A stretch of DNA of 64,000 nucleotides. It comes from Tanypteryx hageni. Lineage: Eukaryota; Arthropoda; Insecta; Odonata; Petaluridae. The stretch is taken from the NCBI GenBank assembly GCA_028673005.1, contig CM054112.1:188374564-188438563 (forward strand), written 5' to 3'. The notes below the pieces were generated by a model. The model saw only the letters and a program-made list of their open reading frames with translations. It was not told the DNA's origin and searched no databases. Position numbers and translations under genes: made by a program. This document shows, in pieces, positions 11,901 to 24,100 of the stretch (its first letter is position 1; every line of letters begins with the position of its first letter).

Positions 11901-14900
11901 ATCGTGCCGGTCCCCGTGTGTTTGGCACGGCGCACCCCTTTCGTAGTTTAGACGATGCTTAGAAAGCGGACTCGACCCCATCTAGTAAAGAGGGAGAGAG
12001 AGAGAGAGTTGTCGAGTGAGATTCCTCATCCTCGACCCCTCCTTTCTCTCGATTTTTCTATTTCGCGAAACTATTTTCTTTCCACTATTCGCTCTTGACA
12101 AGTTAATCTCATACCTTGTATCCAAGTGATTTCTCGCATTTTTCATTACGTTTTACGTCGCTTTCCAAAAACGTCGTGGGGTCAATTCGCGAAGTCTCGG
12201 CGCAAAATATTATTTCCCGAAAATGGGGGAGGAGGTGAGTAGAATGGATTAAAGTTGCGTAAAAGTTTTTAATTAAAGAAAGATTGCTTTATACAAACCG
12301 CAGTACATACGAGCCTGTTTTCGATACGCATTACCTTAATGGAAGCGATGGCGATTCCTAGTATCGAAACTAGGGTTGTATTTTTTATTGCTGAATTGTG
12401 GCTTAATTGGTAAATTAGGTAGTTACAATACTCGAATATCGGCGAATTGCCATTGGTCGCAGCTGCTTTGCAGCCAAAATAGGCACCCGGTTCTCCTAAC
12501 ATTTTTTTATAACTATTGGAGCTACCTGGTTTATCGATTGGATTCTAGCCATAAGGCGAGGTTGATACTTCTTTCTATTGTAGCCAAACTGTGGTTGGTT
12601 CAAGTCTATTTTTCTGGAATCATTAATGTGAAATATCACAGCGTTAGAGTGAGCAACATCTATCGTAATTCAAGAAATTTTTTTCGATTCATCAAGCCGA
12701 GATTTTAAATTCGAAAGTTTGCCAACCTTCAAGATAGGTGGGTGGTCTTACGCGATGACTGAAAAATGTTTAATATTGGAGAAAAATATTTACTCATTTA
12801 TTTTACCTCCTGTCAGTTTGTCTCGGTTGTTTTCCCCGCGGAGCACACGCTCCATATCTGGAGCGAGCAGAAATTAAGGGGTTTAATTCTTCCAGTGTTT
12901 ATCGTTCTGTCGACATAAAGGCTCTTAGAGATGTAGATAGGAAGCACTTGGTTTTGTTTGGCCACCGATTAAAGGCGCAGTTCCTATGTTGTTTGTTTAT
13001 CTGATTGATGTTCGCGATATTTTATGGCGTTCTTGTCCATTGGGACGGAGGCAGGATACATCCTCTTTCGAGAACTTCATATGCTTGGCATCATTGACCC
13101 ATCTTTGTACTCCTTCCTCTCCTCCCCTCATTTTCTCCCTCCATTTTCGTCATTCCTGAAACACGTCACAATGGGAGGTCTCTGTTGAGATCTCGCCCTT
13201 AAAAACAAGTGAGCGATGTGATTTTTTCCCTACTACTCCGTGCACGTGTGCAAAGTGGGAGAAGGCCTAGTTCGTATTTCTTTTCCCAAGGTTCGTTGTC
13301 ATATTCGTTGACAGTCTCGATGTTTTATTTTTCGAAATTGGAGCGGTGATCTGCGTGACGTACGAGACGTGTGTTTCGTGGGTTTTCAGGAGCCCGTGTA
13401 AGAGAAGGGGCTGTGGTGTTATTAGGAGGGGGTGAGGAAGGAATAGGAAAGGACAAGGGCTCTCCTTGTTACACTCCTGACGTGGGCGGTCCGTTTTGAT
13501 ACGAGCCGTGGAAGACAGGGCGCGATGTCTCCTATCAGTGTATACCCTCTTTGGCCTTATTATGGTACCGAAGAGGGAATTTTCAATAGCCATAAAAGGG
13601 CATATTATTTTCTTCGCACTGTAATTAAGTAACACCGCGTTTCTAACTCGTTGCGTCATAATTGCAAGGGAATCTTTTTTTAAAGCGGCCATTTTTTTTG
13701 GCGAGTATATGATTCGCTCTATTTTTCCTTCTGGACAAATCAAGAAAGTCGGAAAAATTATCCACGAGCCTCTTTTGGAAATTCTTTGACTCAAACTTTT
13801 TTATGAATGAGACTGCAGTCTATTCAAAATGGATAGAATGGGCCTCATTAGGAGTGACACCTCCATCGATGCCTTGCAACACAGTGCTCAATCTCCCGCA
13901 GATCACTCCATAACATTCTTTCCTGGAAAGGATTCTAAGAACGCGAGGGATTTTTGCTTCCCTTCACTCAAAAGATGTCTTCGCCTAATAAAGACAACGA
14001 TCTTTACGTCCATGCGTCGATACGCCTCCATCTCTCGCTGGCTCCTTTTATGAATTTAATTCGCATCGCCGGAAATGTGTCCCGCCTGATAGCTAGCATA
14101 GAGTTATTCTCCCGAGTAGGTCAGGCGGCCTTCATAAATCCATCTCCCTCGAGCCACGTTTCGTGTTTTATGTCTCTTTTTAGAATGCAGCGGCGTAACG
14201 CGTCTCGGCGCAAGTGTGTCGGCGCGTGATTCGCCGTCCTCGCGCAGGACGGGAGGGCTTTCATGAGTGTCTGCCTCTTTTTCGCGTCTGACGTGGGATT
14301 CCGTCTCTCTCTCTCTCCGCCTCGCGGGATTAATCATCGCGATGACTTTTTGCCGCGTATGTCGTGGAGACATCTCGGACCCAGGGAAGGGGTGGGAGGG
14401 TTGGTTAGCCTCCGCGCCGAAGGACCCAGATCGAGTCGAAGGATCTTCAATGAGGGCTAATTTTTTTGTTTCCACAGTCCCTCGTTCGGCATGAGTTTTC
14501 AGCGCAACGCTCCCTCCCCCTTTCCTATGAGTTGAGTACGTGCGTGCTAGGATGCGTGTCCGTGGTTTTGTACGCACGTGTCGTACGTGATTACCTATAG
14601 TTGTGTCGGCGCTAGATGGAAACTCCCATCCTTTTAAAATCGTGACCAAAATTCGCATGTTCGTTTTTCAAAGTTGAGATTTGAGAGGAAAGAATAGATT
14701 TCTATGAACCCATCGTGGTTTATTATTTACGAGATTACTCGCGAATGGCTAATTGTAAGACCAATAAGTTTTATCGATTAAATTTCGACGATTATCTTCT
14801 TTGTTGCAGTCCTTTTAACATTTGAAACTGAATCTAAAAGCAATCCTTATATATCAGATAAAAATTTAAAAATAAATGTTTGCCTTCATAAAGTTTTACA

Positions 14901-15326
14901 TCATGTACGCGCACTTACGAAATATATACGGGATGAGCTATTACTTAATCGGATCTATAGTGAAAATGCCTATCAGCATGAAACTTGTAATCATATTTCG
15001 TTCAGTTATAATTTAACTTATTCATTAATGTAAAAATAAATGTCACGTCCGTGTATACCGGCGGAATAAATTCATTGCGCAATATGCGTTCGGTTCAAAA
15101 TACAAATAAGAATGTCCTCATGTGCTTCGAAGCTGTGCCACTTTATATTACGTCATTGGGGAAGAACATCCACAGACTCGCGCTTGGGTTCAGAGGCTAA
15201 TTCGTTAATATATTAAGAAAATATCTTGTCGATTAAAGTGTTGCGCGATCCCTTTTTTTTTAATGTTGGATAAAAAGTCGTTTGACTGGGCGATTCAATT
15301 AAGATTGATGCTCATTGTCAGCCACA
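8954..15326. other. Gene-free CpG-rich intergenic DNA
   Basis: The simple pyrimidine repeat continues to about 9190 and then becomes unique sequence. CpG is dense: I count 20 CG steps in 11641-11820. Open frames up to about 180 codons occur (for example 14104-14658 on the minus strand), but they have no recognisable domain and have shuffled-looking composition. It may hold distal regulatory DNA for the thymosin gene; nothing specific can be shown. Confidence 0.5.
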
Positions 15327-15608
15327 CTTTAGGCCAGTGGCACCCAAACTGGGTGCCGCAGTAGATTTTTAGGGGTGCCGCGAAAAACTTTGTTTAGTAA
15401 ATAAATCTACGATTTGATAGGTAATTACGGCAGTAATCTTTCCTCTAATCAGTTAATTATGCTGTAGTTCTAGCAAATGGATGCCTCCAAAGGTTGTAAT
15501 ATCCGTATATCAACATATAACAATCTTGTTTCAAGGTGCCGTGAAATTCTGCCTACATTTGAAAAGGTGTTGCGCCTACAAAAAAATCTGGAAACTACTG
15601 CTTTAGGC
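15327..15608. mobile_element. hAT-type MITE with perfect 8-bp target duplication
   Basis: The element (15335-15600, 266 bp) begins CAGTGGCACCCAAACTGGG and ends CTGGAAACTACTG. It is bracketed by identical CTTTAGGC octamers at 15327-15334 and 15601-15608. The CAGTGG/CTACTG ends and the 8-bp duplication are diagnostic of the hAT superfamily. The interior is non-coding and contains the GGTGCCGCG and GGTGCCGTG sub-terminal motifs. Confidence 0.88.
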
Positions 15609-16482
15609 TAATGATACAGCTCTCGAAGGGTATACCGTGCACTAAAAATCAACTCCTTTCATTTAGCTGGGAAATTTGTCGTAAAGATATCAAAGATTGT
15701 GGTTAGGAGACGGAGGTCTCAGGACTCGAGATTTTTTAAAAATCGGTATTAGCACGATTTTCTTCTAATCAATATGGAAGCTCCGTATAATTGTCCTTAT
15801 CCTTTCATTTAAAGGGCAGGATGGCAACTTCGTAAATGTCTTTTCACGTCGAAACGCGTGCAGTCATCGCGCAGAAATTTCTCTCGATGAATGGCGATCA
15901 CTGTTTGCCGCCTGATCGTTGATTCGTTCCCTTCGAGTCGATTCGGTGGGGAGCGTAAATTAGTCTTTTTTTTTAGTTTCCGTTGGCTCTATCGAGCAGT
16001 CGGAGGTCCCGCCCTTCATAATCGCATCGGAAATCGAACGGCGACCGTCGTTTGTTTTTACTTTGCCCCGACCTTTTTTTTTTAACCTGTCGGAGGAGAG
16101 CTGCGGGCAGGTCGCGTCTGCGTCCGATCCTTTCCCACGCCAACGCCCGCAATCGAACGGCCGTTTGGCGGTTGTGACTCACGGGTTTGAATTCCTATTA
16201 TTTTTCATCTCCTGTCTTTTTGTCGGATTATCCTCAGTTCGCTCTCTTTATAAGGAGTCATTGGGAAATCCAATCGAGCAATTTGGTCCTGCGCTTGGAC
16301 GGGGTGAATCACGAACCCTCGCCGCGAAAATAGGTCCCTCCGAAGACTCCCCGAGTTCGAGCGTGTGCAGTTTTATCCATGTCCCCTCTTGTGATTGATC
16401 GCCAATCATGGAAGTAACCATGGCGACACCCTCGTGGTCGGATGGAGGTGAAGAGAGGGGGGGGGGGGGGAGTCAGTCGAAA
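15609..16482. other. CpG-rich DNA upstream of the putative thymosin promoter
   Basis: Nothing coding was recognised. A poly-G run of about 14 bases ends at 16470, just before the promoter candidate. Short forward open frames (for example 16063-16398) have no recognisable domain. Confidence 0.4.
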
Positions 16483-16560
16483 TGACGTCGAGTTCCCTCA
16501 CGATCTTTTACCTCGTATATAAAAGACTCGAGTCTTCGACCTCGTATTATTCCAGCTGGA
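16483..16560 (+). promoter_or_regulatory. Candidate TATA promoter for the thymosin gene
   Basis: A canonical TATATAAAAG sits at 16516-16525, preceded by a CRE-like TGACGTCG at 16483-16490. A start about 30 bp downstream, near 16546-16550, is expected. Good splice donors follow at 16657 (AAAG/GTGACC), 16766 (CAAG/GTATGA) and 16818 (AAAG/GTAAAG). Any of them could join a non-coding first exon to the acceptor at 18392/18393. Position, strand and the shift from CpG-rich to CpG-poor DNA downstream fit a transcription start here. No transcript evidence is available, so alternative upstream starts are possible. Confidence 0.35.
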
Positions 16561-16829
16561 GATTCTGTCGCGGGAGGCTGGACGCGATTAGTTGGAAAGG
16601 AAGTCGGACGGTCGGTCGATTGTTTTAACAAACCGTGACGGCGTGTGTGTTGAAAGGTGACCGGAATTGCGGAGTCGAGAGAATTGAAGAACGTGTTTTT
16701 CCTTCTCATGGGATGGGATAAATAATTTTTGCGATTTTTTTTAAACCTGGTCGCAATCTTTCAAGGTATGATGCGTCAAGTGACCAAACTCGCGATCCTT
16801 ATGCGACTATTCGAAAGGTAAAGTTGCCC

Positions 16830-18392
16830 CGTTAATCCTTTAGATGGCGTCCGGCAAGAGTGAGGTAACATGTGTAATGGTTCCGGCTTTAATCCACTCT
16901 AAGTTAATTATTTGGAAACTATAATGTATGTACACGGGCTACGACACTTCTCGTTTCGTATTGAAATCTTTCGATTAAAAGATTATTTGCCGCAAGTTAT
17001 CTTTAAGGTTCCTCATTTTTTGGTGAAGCAGTTTTATGAAAGCGATTTCCAAATGTAACTGAAAGAAGTGACGAGCGAACTTTCTCGTCGATATTCTCAA
17101 ACGCTCGACACGAGCTTATTTTCTAAGCAGTGGAGAAGAACGCCGAGACAAAAATAGCGAAATCTCTAATCGCTAATCTTCTTATGTCATTGGCCTTGTC
17201 TGTGATACATTGCTTTTTTCTGGATCTAAATCCGGAGCGAATCAAAGTGACGCCGCTTACGGCGGCATTATGGGAAAAATAAAGCAGTAGCGGATGTTCC
17301 CTTTGGGTCGAGATGCCTATTGCTCCCCTCCCCTCCGCAACTTGCTCCGGGTCATTTGATTCGAATATAGGTTGACCGGGTCTTCCGCCTTGTCCCCGAT
17401 TTATCATAAAAATCTTCATACCGTAGAAGAGAAAACACTGGCAAAGTCCCAGCAGCTGTAATGCAGGAAGCGAGCACGTTGTGACTCATCTCGGCAGTAA
17501 CCAGGTTGAGAGTTTTTTTTATTGAATTATGATGTTTTCCTTTTGATACTTGCTGCATGGCGCCGAGTCATTTTTTGTAAATGTACCAACTGAATAAAGT
17601 CGTTGCGCCCTGCCAAAACTTTCCTCTACTTCTCCATTCGCGATTTTTAAACATCGCGTGAAATTATAGCTGTTATTGACGTAACATGGTTTGCATTGCA
17701 TTAAATGCGTAATCTTATCGAATAATTTTATTTTTTTCATCGTTGTTGATCAATTCCATCGTCTTTCTCGATATTTTTATGGGTTTATAAGTGGCTGGGA
17801 TTGAAATTTCCTCACATCCGAGGAGAACTCTATTTTCATTGAGGCTTTGCGCTATTTCTGGCTAAAAATGTTCCTAGAGATGAGGATTTTAGCATACGTA
17901 TCAATTGTTTTATCCGGCGGTCTTGCAAACAGTCCAACTAACTGTTAAAGCGAAGGTCAAAATTATCCATGCGCTACCTACTCATTTAGTAAGTAATACG
18001 TAGTTTAATTTGGGCTTATACATAATATTTTTTATTTGCATACGAATAATGTAAGAAATTTAACAGGTCTGATAATCTTGAATTACTAAATGAATACAAA
18101 TTTTTGGTGATGTATGAGAAAGTTATATTACTCATTTATTCCAAAATATCTAGTCTTTACAAAACGTGACTTCTTGTTATTTCTCCGTAAATATTGACTC
18201 GAATCAATTAGAATAATAAAATTTTAACTGATATTCATATACGCATTTTAAAAAAAGTGCTTACGAGAGATTAGTTTTCTCACTTATGTTAAAACTCAAT
18301 ATACGTTTTCGATTTGCTTTTATTTTAAGTTTTTATACACAATCATGATAATTCATATATTAATTAATTTTTTTATTGTTCTCATTTTATAG
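16830..18392 (+). other. Putative first intron (5' UTR) of the thymosin gene
   Basis: Non-coding sequence between the promoter candidate and the acceptor TTCTCATTTTATAG ending at 18392. CpG density falls along this stretch, from the rich upstream flank to the depleted gene body. No element was recognised. Confidence 0.35.
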
Positions 18393-18564
18393 GTCAAGTA
18401 ATAAATTAAATAAACCCTCAACAATATGGCTGCACCCCTAAGTCCATCCCTGAAGGACCTCCCAAAGGTTGCCGTTGACCTCAAATCGCAGTTGGAGGCT
18501 TTCAACCCAGACAAAATGAAGAAGGCAGAAACGACAGAAAAGAACATTTTGCCCACTGCTGAAG
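18393..18564 (+). CDS. Thymosin exon 1: 5' UTR end, start codon and repeat 1
   Basis: Acceptor TTTTATAG ends at 18392. A 33-nt leader is followed by ATG at 18426. The coding part is 139 nt, 46 codons plus one base, ending GAAG before donor GTATTG. It encodes the ciboulot-like N-terminus, then QLEAFNPDKMKKAETTEKN and ILPTAE, the first thymosin repeat. The actin-contact motif is MKKAET rather than LKHTET. First repeats often diverge in multi-repeat thymosins. Confidence 0.92.
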
Positions 18565-21120
18565 GTATTGCATGAAGCACAAATAGTTAGCAGCGTTATT
18601 TTTTGTACATATCTTATATATTTTTTTTTAATAGAGGGTAAGTATTTTGCTTAATGCACTGTAAATTATCTCCAAAAGCATTTCTGTAAAATTTTTGGAA
18701 TTGTAACTAAAAGGATGTGTAAAACATCCAGTAATTAGCAGTTGAAATGACTAATAACTTACTTGTTTGCTGTTGGTAAAACAATAAGTGTTTTACAAGC
18801 TAATGTAAATGGATAAAAATGAGTTGACAGTTATTGCATTAGAAATACATGGTGTATGTTTTATTTCTTCTTATTCTTTTATCCTCTTTGATTTAATTTA
18901 TGGAAGCTTGTTTTTTTTGTCAGTACAAATATTTCACAACCTCTCATTGTTATCTGTAGCACACCAGTATGCTTCATTATTTGAAAACATATAATTTAGT
19001 TTTGACAGATGGATACTTTTCTTGTTTGTTCTGTGACTGTAATTTGTGTAGTGTAATTGTAATGTTGCATTGATTTATGTATGTGTATGATGTAGTTACT
19101 TCTTGCCCTATGTTGCTCTTTTTTGTTTTTTTTTCTGCATGTCACTACCATGTAAAGTTTTTGTTTTCCATGACACACAATATGCAGTATTTATTTCCCA
19201 AAATCTCGACACTACGTCACGTACTAATTGGTATTTTTGCCATGACAGAAGGATTGTATAAGATAGAACTACATAGGATATTTTGTGCATTGGAATGAAT
19301 ATTTTTCTGTTTTCAGCCAAATTGTTTTTTTTTAACAGCAAAAACTGTCGTTATTTTGCTAAAAACGATTACAATCATAAAGTTAGAAGTGATTTACATT
19401 CTCAACTCGTAAAGTAGTGCATAATTATCACAATACATACCTACTAAAATTATTAATCAGATGTAGGGTCATGAAACTATGCTCGTGGAAATTTCTCGAT
19501 AGTTCTCGATAGAATTGTTAGTTGCAAAGCAGTCTAAATGTATACAATCAGATAAACACCCTGATTTACTTCTCCTTTACTAATATCACAGACATAGAGA
19601 TTATACAGATTTAGAGAATTAATATACGTTCTTAATTAATGACTTAAGTAAACATTAAAATTTTCCATGCAAGCTGATCATTTACTTCTTCCGAAAAAAA
19701 GCATCTGCTTCAATTTTTTAAATACTTCATACGGATCATGTTGAGTGGTACTGTAGGAAAATTGTTAGTGCAATGAAGGAAATACTTATAAAACTTGAAA
19801 AAGCTCTGTTTATACTACACTTCACCATTTCATAATAACAAGCCTGAAATGGACTAAAAGCAAAATAGAAAATATCCAGGAACTACTCAGTTTCCGAGTC
19901 TCTTTCTTCCCTTTGATCAACTTCACTTGTTTATGTGCCTCAGACGTGAAGCAAGAGAAGCAGCATGTGGAGCTCATTCAAGGTGTGGAGAACTTTAAGG
20001 CTGAGAGGCTAAAGAGGACATCCACCCAGGAGAAAATTGTCCTCCCGAATGCCCAAGGTAACGATAAACTGTCGACGACTCTATTCCTGGCTGTGGATAC
20101 AGCTGGTGATCTGTCTTTCTCTCTCTGAGCTCAACAATTAATCATTATAAGAAATAGGAATTGCTTTGGTAGAGGAATAAAAACGCCAGAAATAACAGAA
20201 TGGGAACACTGAGGATATAACATTGTTCTGAGAGCAGTCTCTCAGTTGACGTCTCACTTTTAATATCGTCACAATTTTTACAGACTGAGTTTTTGTTAAC
20301 TAACATTGTCAACCACAGTTTGCCAATCAATTTATGGTATAAAATGTTATGCTATATACAAGTAATGATGCATGCTTTTAACTCTGTGTGAATTTTTTGT
20401 TGTAATGCTTGTGTTGATTTGGAATGTGCATCATTTATCATTGCACTGCATGGTTGCATGCATAGTTTGCTTCTTGTGCACTTTTTCTTTCTAAACTCGA
20501 TTTAGTGTTATAAATGTAACCATATTGTATCTTTCTAAATTTTTAATTCTTTTTCTTTGCTATCAGTATATAATATGTACATATAGGCAGCCACAGCTTT
20601 TGCTTTTTGAATAAAGCTTAACATTTGAACTCAACTTTACAAATCGATTGCAGAAAATAAGAATTGTCACGTAATGTACATGATCAATAAATTACATTTA
20701 TGAAGATATTTAATCGGGATACTGTTTATAATTGCTTTGATATTCCAGCAAGAAGATGATTGAGAGTCGTCATAATTGACCAATTAAATGATAAGAAATG
20801 GCTTAAAGCCATTTTCTGCACTGTCCTTTTTGAGAATGCTTGATTTCTCAACATTTTAAATATATATATATAACAACTTACGGAAAAGGAAAGGTAAAAT
20901 GAATATATGGATGTCAACAAGGTGTTGGGATGAGGAAACCCAGTGAGCACTCACCAATCAGACGACTTCAGGTTGGCGAGGCCCCAGGGATGTCGAAGCG
21001 ACACACGTAAAATAACACAAAAACACAGAAACATCATAAACGTAAAGCTTTCGGAACTACTCCTTCTTCAGCTACAGAGAGAAAACTCTCTACTTCCTCA
21101 TCCCAACACCTTGTTGACAT

Positions 21121-21179
<59 letters not shown>

Positions 21180-24100
21180 TACACAAACACACACACTTAA
21201 ATTGGAAGTAAAAATTAACTTCTACCATTATTGTATGGTACAACAACATCCAAGATTTATAACTATCCAAACAGCCATTTGTCAATAAAAAGTTTCATTG
21301 TGCCATTTATGTGTGTGCAATATTCTGATGACAGTAGTAATATCCTAACTGGTATAATTTCCTTTCCAGCATATGTATCATTATCATTCCTACTGATGTA
21401 ACTCTTTCGATTCTCTAGATGTTGCCCAAGAGAAAACACAGAAGGCTCTCCTCGAAGGTGTTGAAGCTTTTGACACGGGGAAATTGAAGCACACAGAGAC
21501 TCAGGAGAAGAACCATTTGCCAGACAAAGATGGTGAGTTTTTGCCAAGGCTTGAAATGAAACTTTATCGTTGTGCTTTTACATTGCAACAGTACTTTGCA
21601 CTTAATGCACTAGTATGTGCATGAAAGAAATGTATATCTTTTATAAGTATTCACCCAATCAAAAGCCTTGTTTGCTTATCTGTTTTCTTGATGAGAATCA
21701 AATCTGTTAATATCATGTTTGTATTTCTCATGTCATTTATAAGCATGTCTCCAAACTTTGTCAGTGTTTGGTAATGTGCACTAATAGCTGGTATATTATT
21801 TGGTCAAACTTGGCATTATGCTGTTTGTGTAAACTTATTTGTCTTGAGCTTTTTTGTCTCATTTAAAGACAAAGTTAATGACAAAAAAGCTTTTCATTAG
21901 TATTGCAATTTCAGTAGCTAGAATTATGTATTATGATTGCATATTTAATGAAATTTTCAATGAAAGAACAACTTTTATAAGTATCATTGAATAAATTATC
22001 ACTTTGGTAGTTTTATAGGTAGTATGTTAGTTTGGTTTATTTTTTAATTCCTATGTTAATAGTAATTAGTTTTCTAGCTGTTCAAAGAAACTTTTATAAT
22101 TTTCTATTCTAGACAGCAATGTATTTGGTACTTTTGTGTCCCCAAATTAACGTTAAACTTACCAACAAATTATCACATCTCATTTTTATTTTAACTTGAA
22201 TTAGTTTTTCTACTTGTGTGTTGAATTCTATATGGATGGACATATTTTCCTGTTTTGCTTTTAATAACTACTTTTAATGTAATGCTTCATTGTAAAATTT
22301 TTATTTGACTCTGAAAACAGTCGATGGAACACAGCCTGATTAAACTGTTATTTTATTTTTCTTATTTACCAAAATTATTAATAAGGCATCAAAATACTTG
22401 CATGTAATGCAGGAAATATCATTTCATAAAAAGGATAATTCCCATGGTGTTAAACAGCTTAAATTACCCATTTTACATAAATATTATATGAAAAAATATT
22501 CTTGCAATGTGACATAGTTTATAGATCAAAAGTAATATTTCAATCTATTATTTGCCTTCTGTTGCAATATCTCATATAATTGCACCAGTAATATCTGTTT
22601 AGCAATTTATGTTCTCTATATTGAGTTGATTGTCTGCAAAAAACTGCAAATGTTAAATTTTACTTTTCCAAGGAAAACTTTTTTGAACATCACATTAGGC
22701 ACTTGTTGATCATGTATAATGGAAAATGCTAATTTTGGATGTTGGCTTCTTTCATTGTTCACCCATTTCATCTTGAACTAATTGAATGTAAATATTTTAA
22801 TTTTGCATTACCAAATGTTTGCCATGTGTCATATAAAATGTCTAATTGTTGTACATATGTTTAAAATTCCAATGCTAAACCATGTGCAATTTTACTCACC
22901 CTCACAAAACCCAATGCATGCTACCTATTCCTTTGGCTTTTGCTCGGCATGATGTGGTGTGCGTGAATGACTGCATGGCGGCCTGGTTCGCCTGTTTGCT
23001 GTTTGGCATACTCAATGCCACAGTTGTGCTCCAGGAGAAGGTTCACCAAACCCTCCTGGCTGGTGTTGAGAGCTTTGATAAGACTTCGATGAAACACACG
23101 GAGACATTGGAGAAGAACCCTCTACCTGACCCAGAAGGTAACCTATTAAAGGAAACAATTTAGTTAGTCTCATCAGCTGTTGTAAGTGGAGTAGAAATAT
23201 CTATTATCTTAGTAAATTGATCTAAAATGATTTGGATTGTATATGTTGCAGTGTTTCACAATATGAGAGTTAAAAAAATCTTTGTTATGGAGCAGTTTTT
23301 TTAAAACAAAGGATGTGATTAATCTTCATTTAATTATCTCTGCCATGTAAATAACTGCTTTTAAGCATACCATATGAATAACCTTGAATTTAAATAAAAT
23401 TTGTTGCTAAATTTTTATGTATAGAGTATATGTGGGGAATTATATTTTAAAACTTTTATTAATTGTCTAAATTAAAAGTTGCTGAAATAACTGGGTAATT
23501 AACTTTTAGACTTTACAAAAATGGTCTGTTTACACTAACAGAAAGATTCTCCAGTGTACTTGTAAATTCAGATGACCAATCTACAGAAAATGATTAGTTT
23601 CTACAAGTCATTTTGATTTGGATGGTATTTTGGAATGCTTTTCATTTGTGATGCAGCCATTTCAGTGAACTAGCTTTTAAAATGCATGCATCTATAACTG
23701 GATTTATTTAATAAATTGATGTTAATTTCATGTTTTGCATTGGTTTGATAAGTCACAGCAATCCTCCAGCCTTTTTATTTTTATAATCCAAAAGCTTCAG
23801 AAGTATTGTACAAAGTGAATTTCATGTAAAAATGTTGTGTATGATAGCATTTTAAATATATATATATGCTAATGGTATGGGCTCTTTTCATTTATATTTT
23901 TATTTCTTAAGGTGCGAAGAAAAATAACAAATTGGTACAGAAATTTGGAAGCAAAAAGCTTTAGAGGTTTATGTCAACCAAGTAATTCAACTAACTTTGT
24001 ATGTTCCTATTTCATATTTTGTATATATAATAAGTTTTATGTGAAAAATGCGTTATTTTCTTATTACACTGTCTCAACATCTGCCAATTTTTCAGCCATT

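Larger units (their letters stand above)
20058..21418 (+). other. Thymosin intron 2 (contains a fold-back element)
   Basis: 1361 nt with donor GTAACG and acceptor TTTCGATTCTCTAG. It contains the 35-bp inverted repeat and (TA)n tract described separately at 20903-21171. Otherwise it is CpG-poor and unremarkable. Confidence 0.85.

Noticed and set aside
14104..14658. 184-codon minus-strand frame
   Set aside because: Arg/Thr/Ser/Glu-rich with no recognisable motif; CpG-rich DNA has few stop codons by composition.
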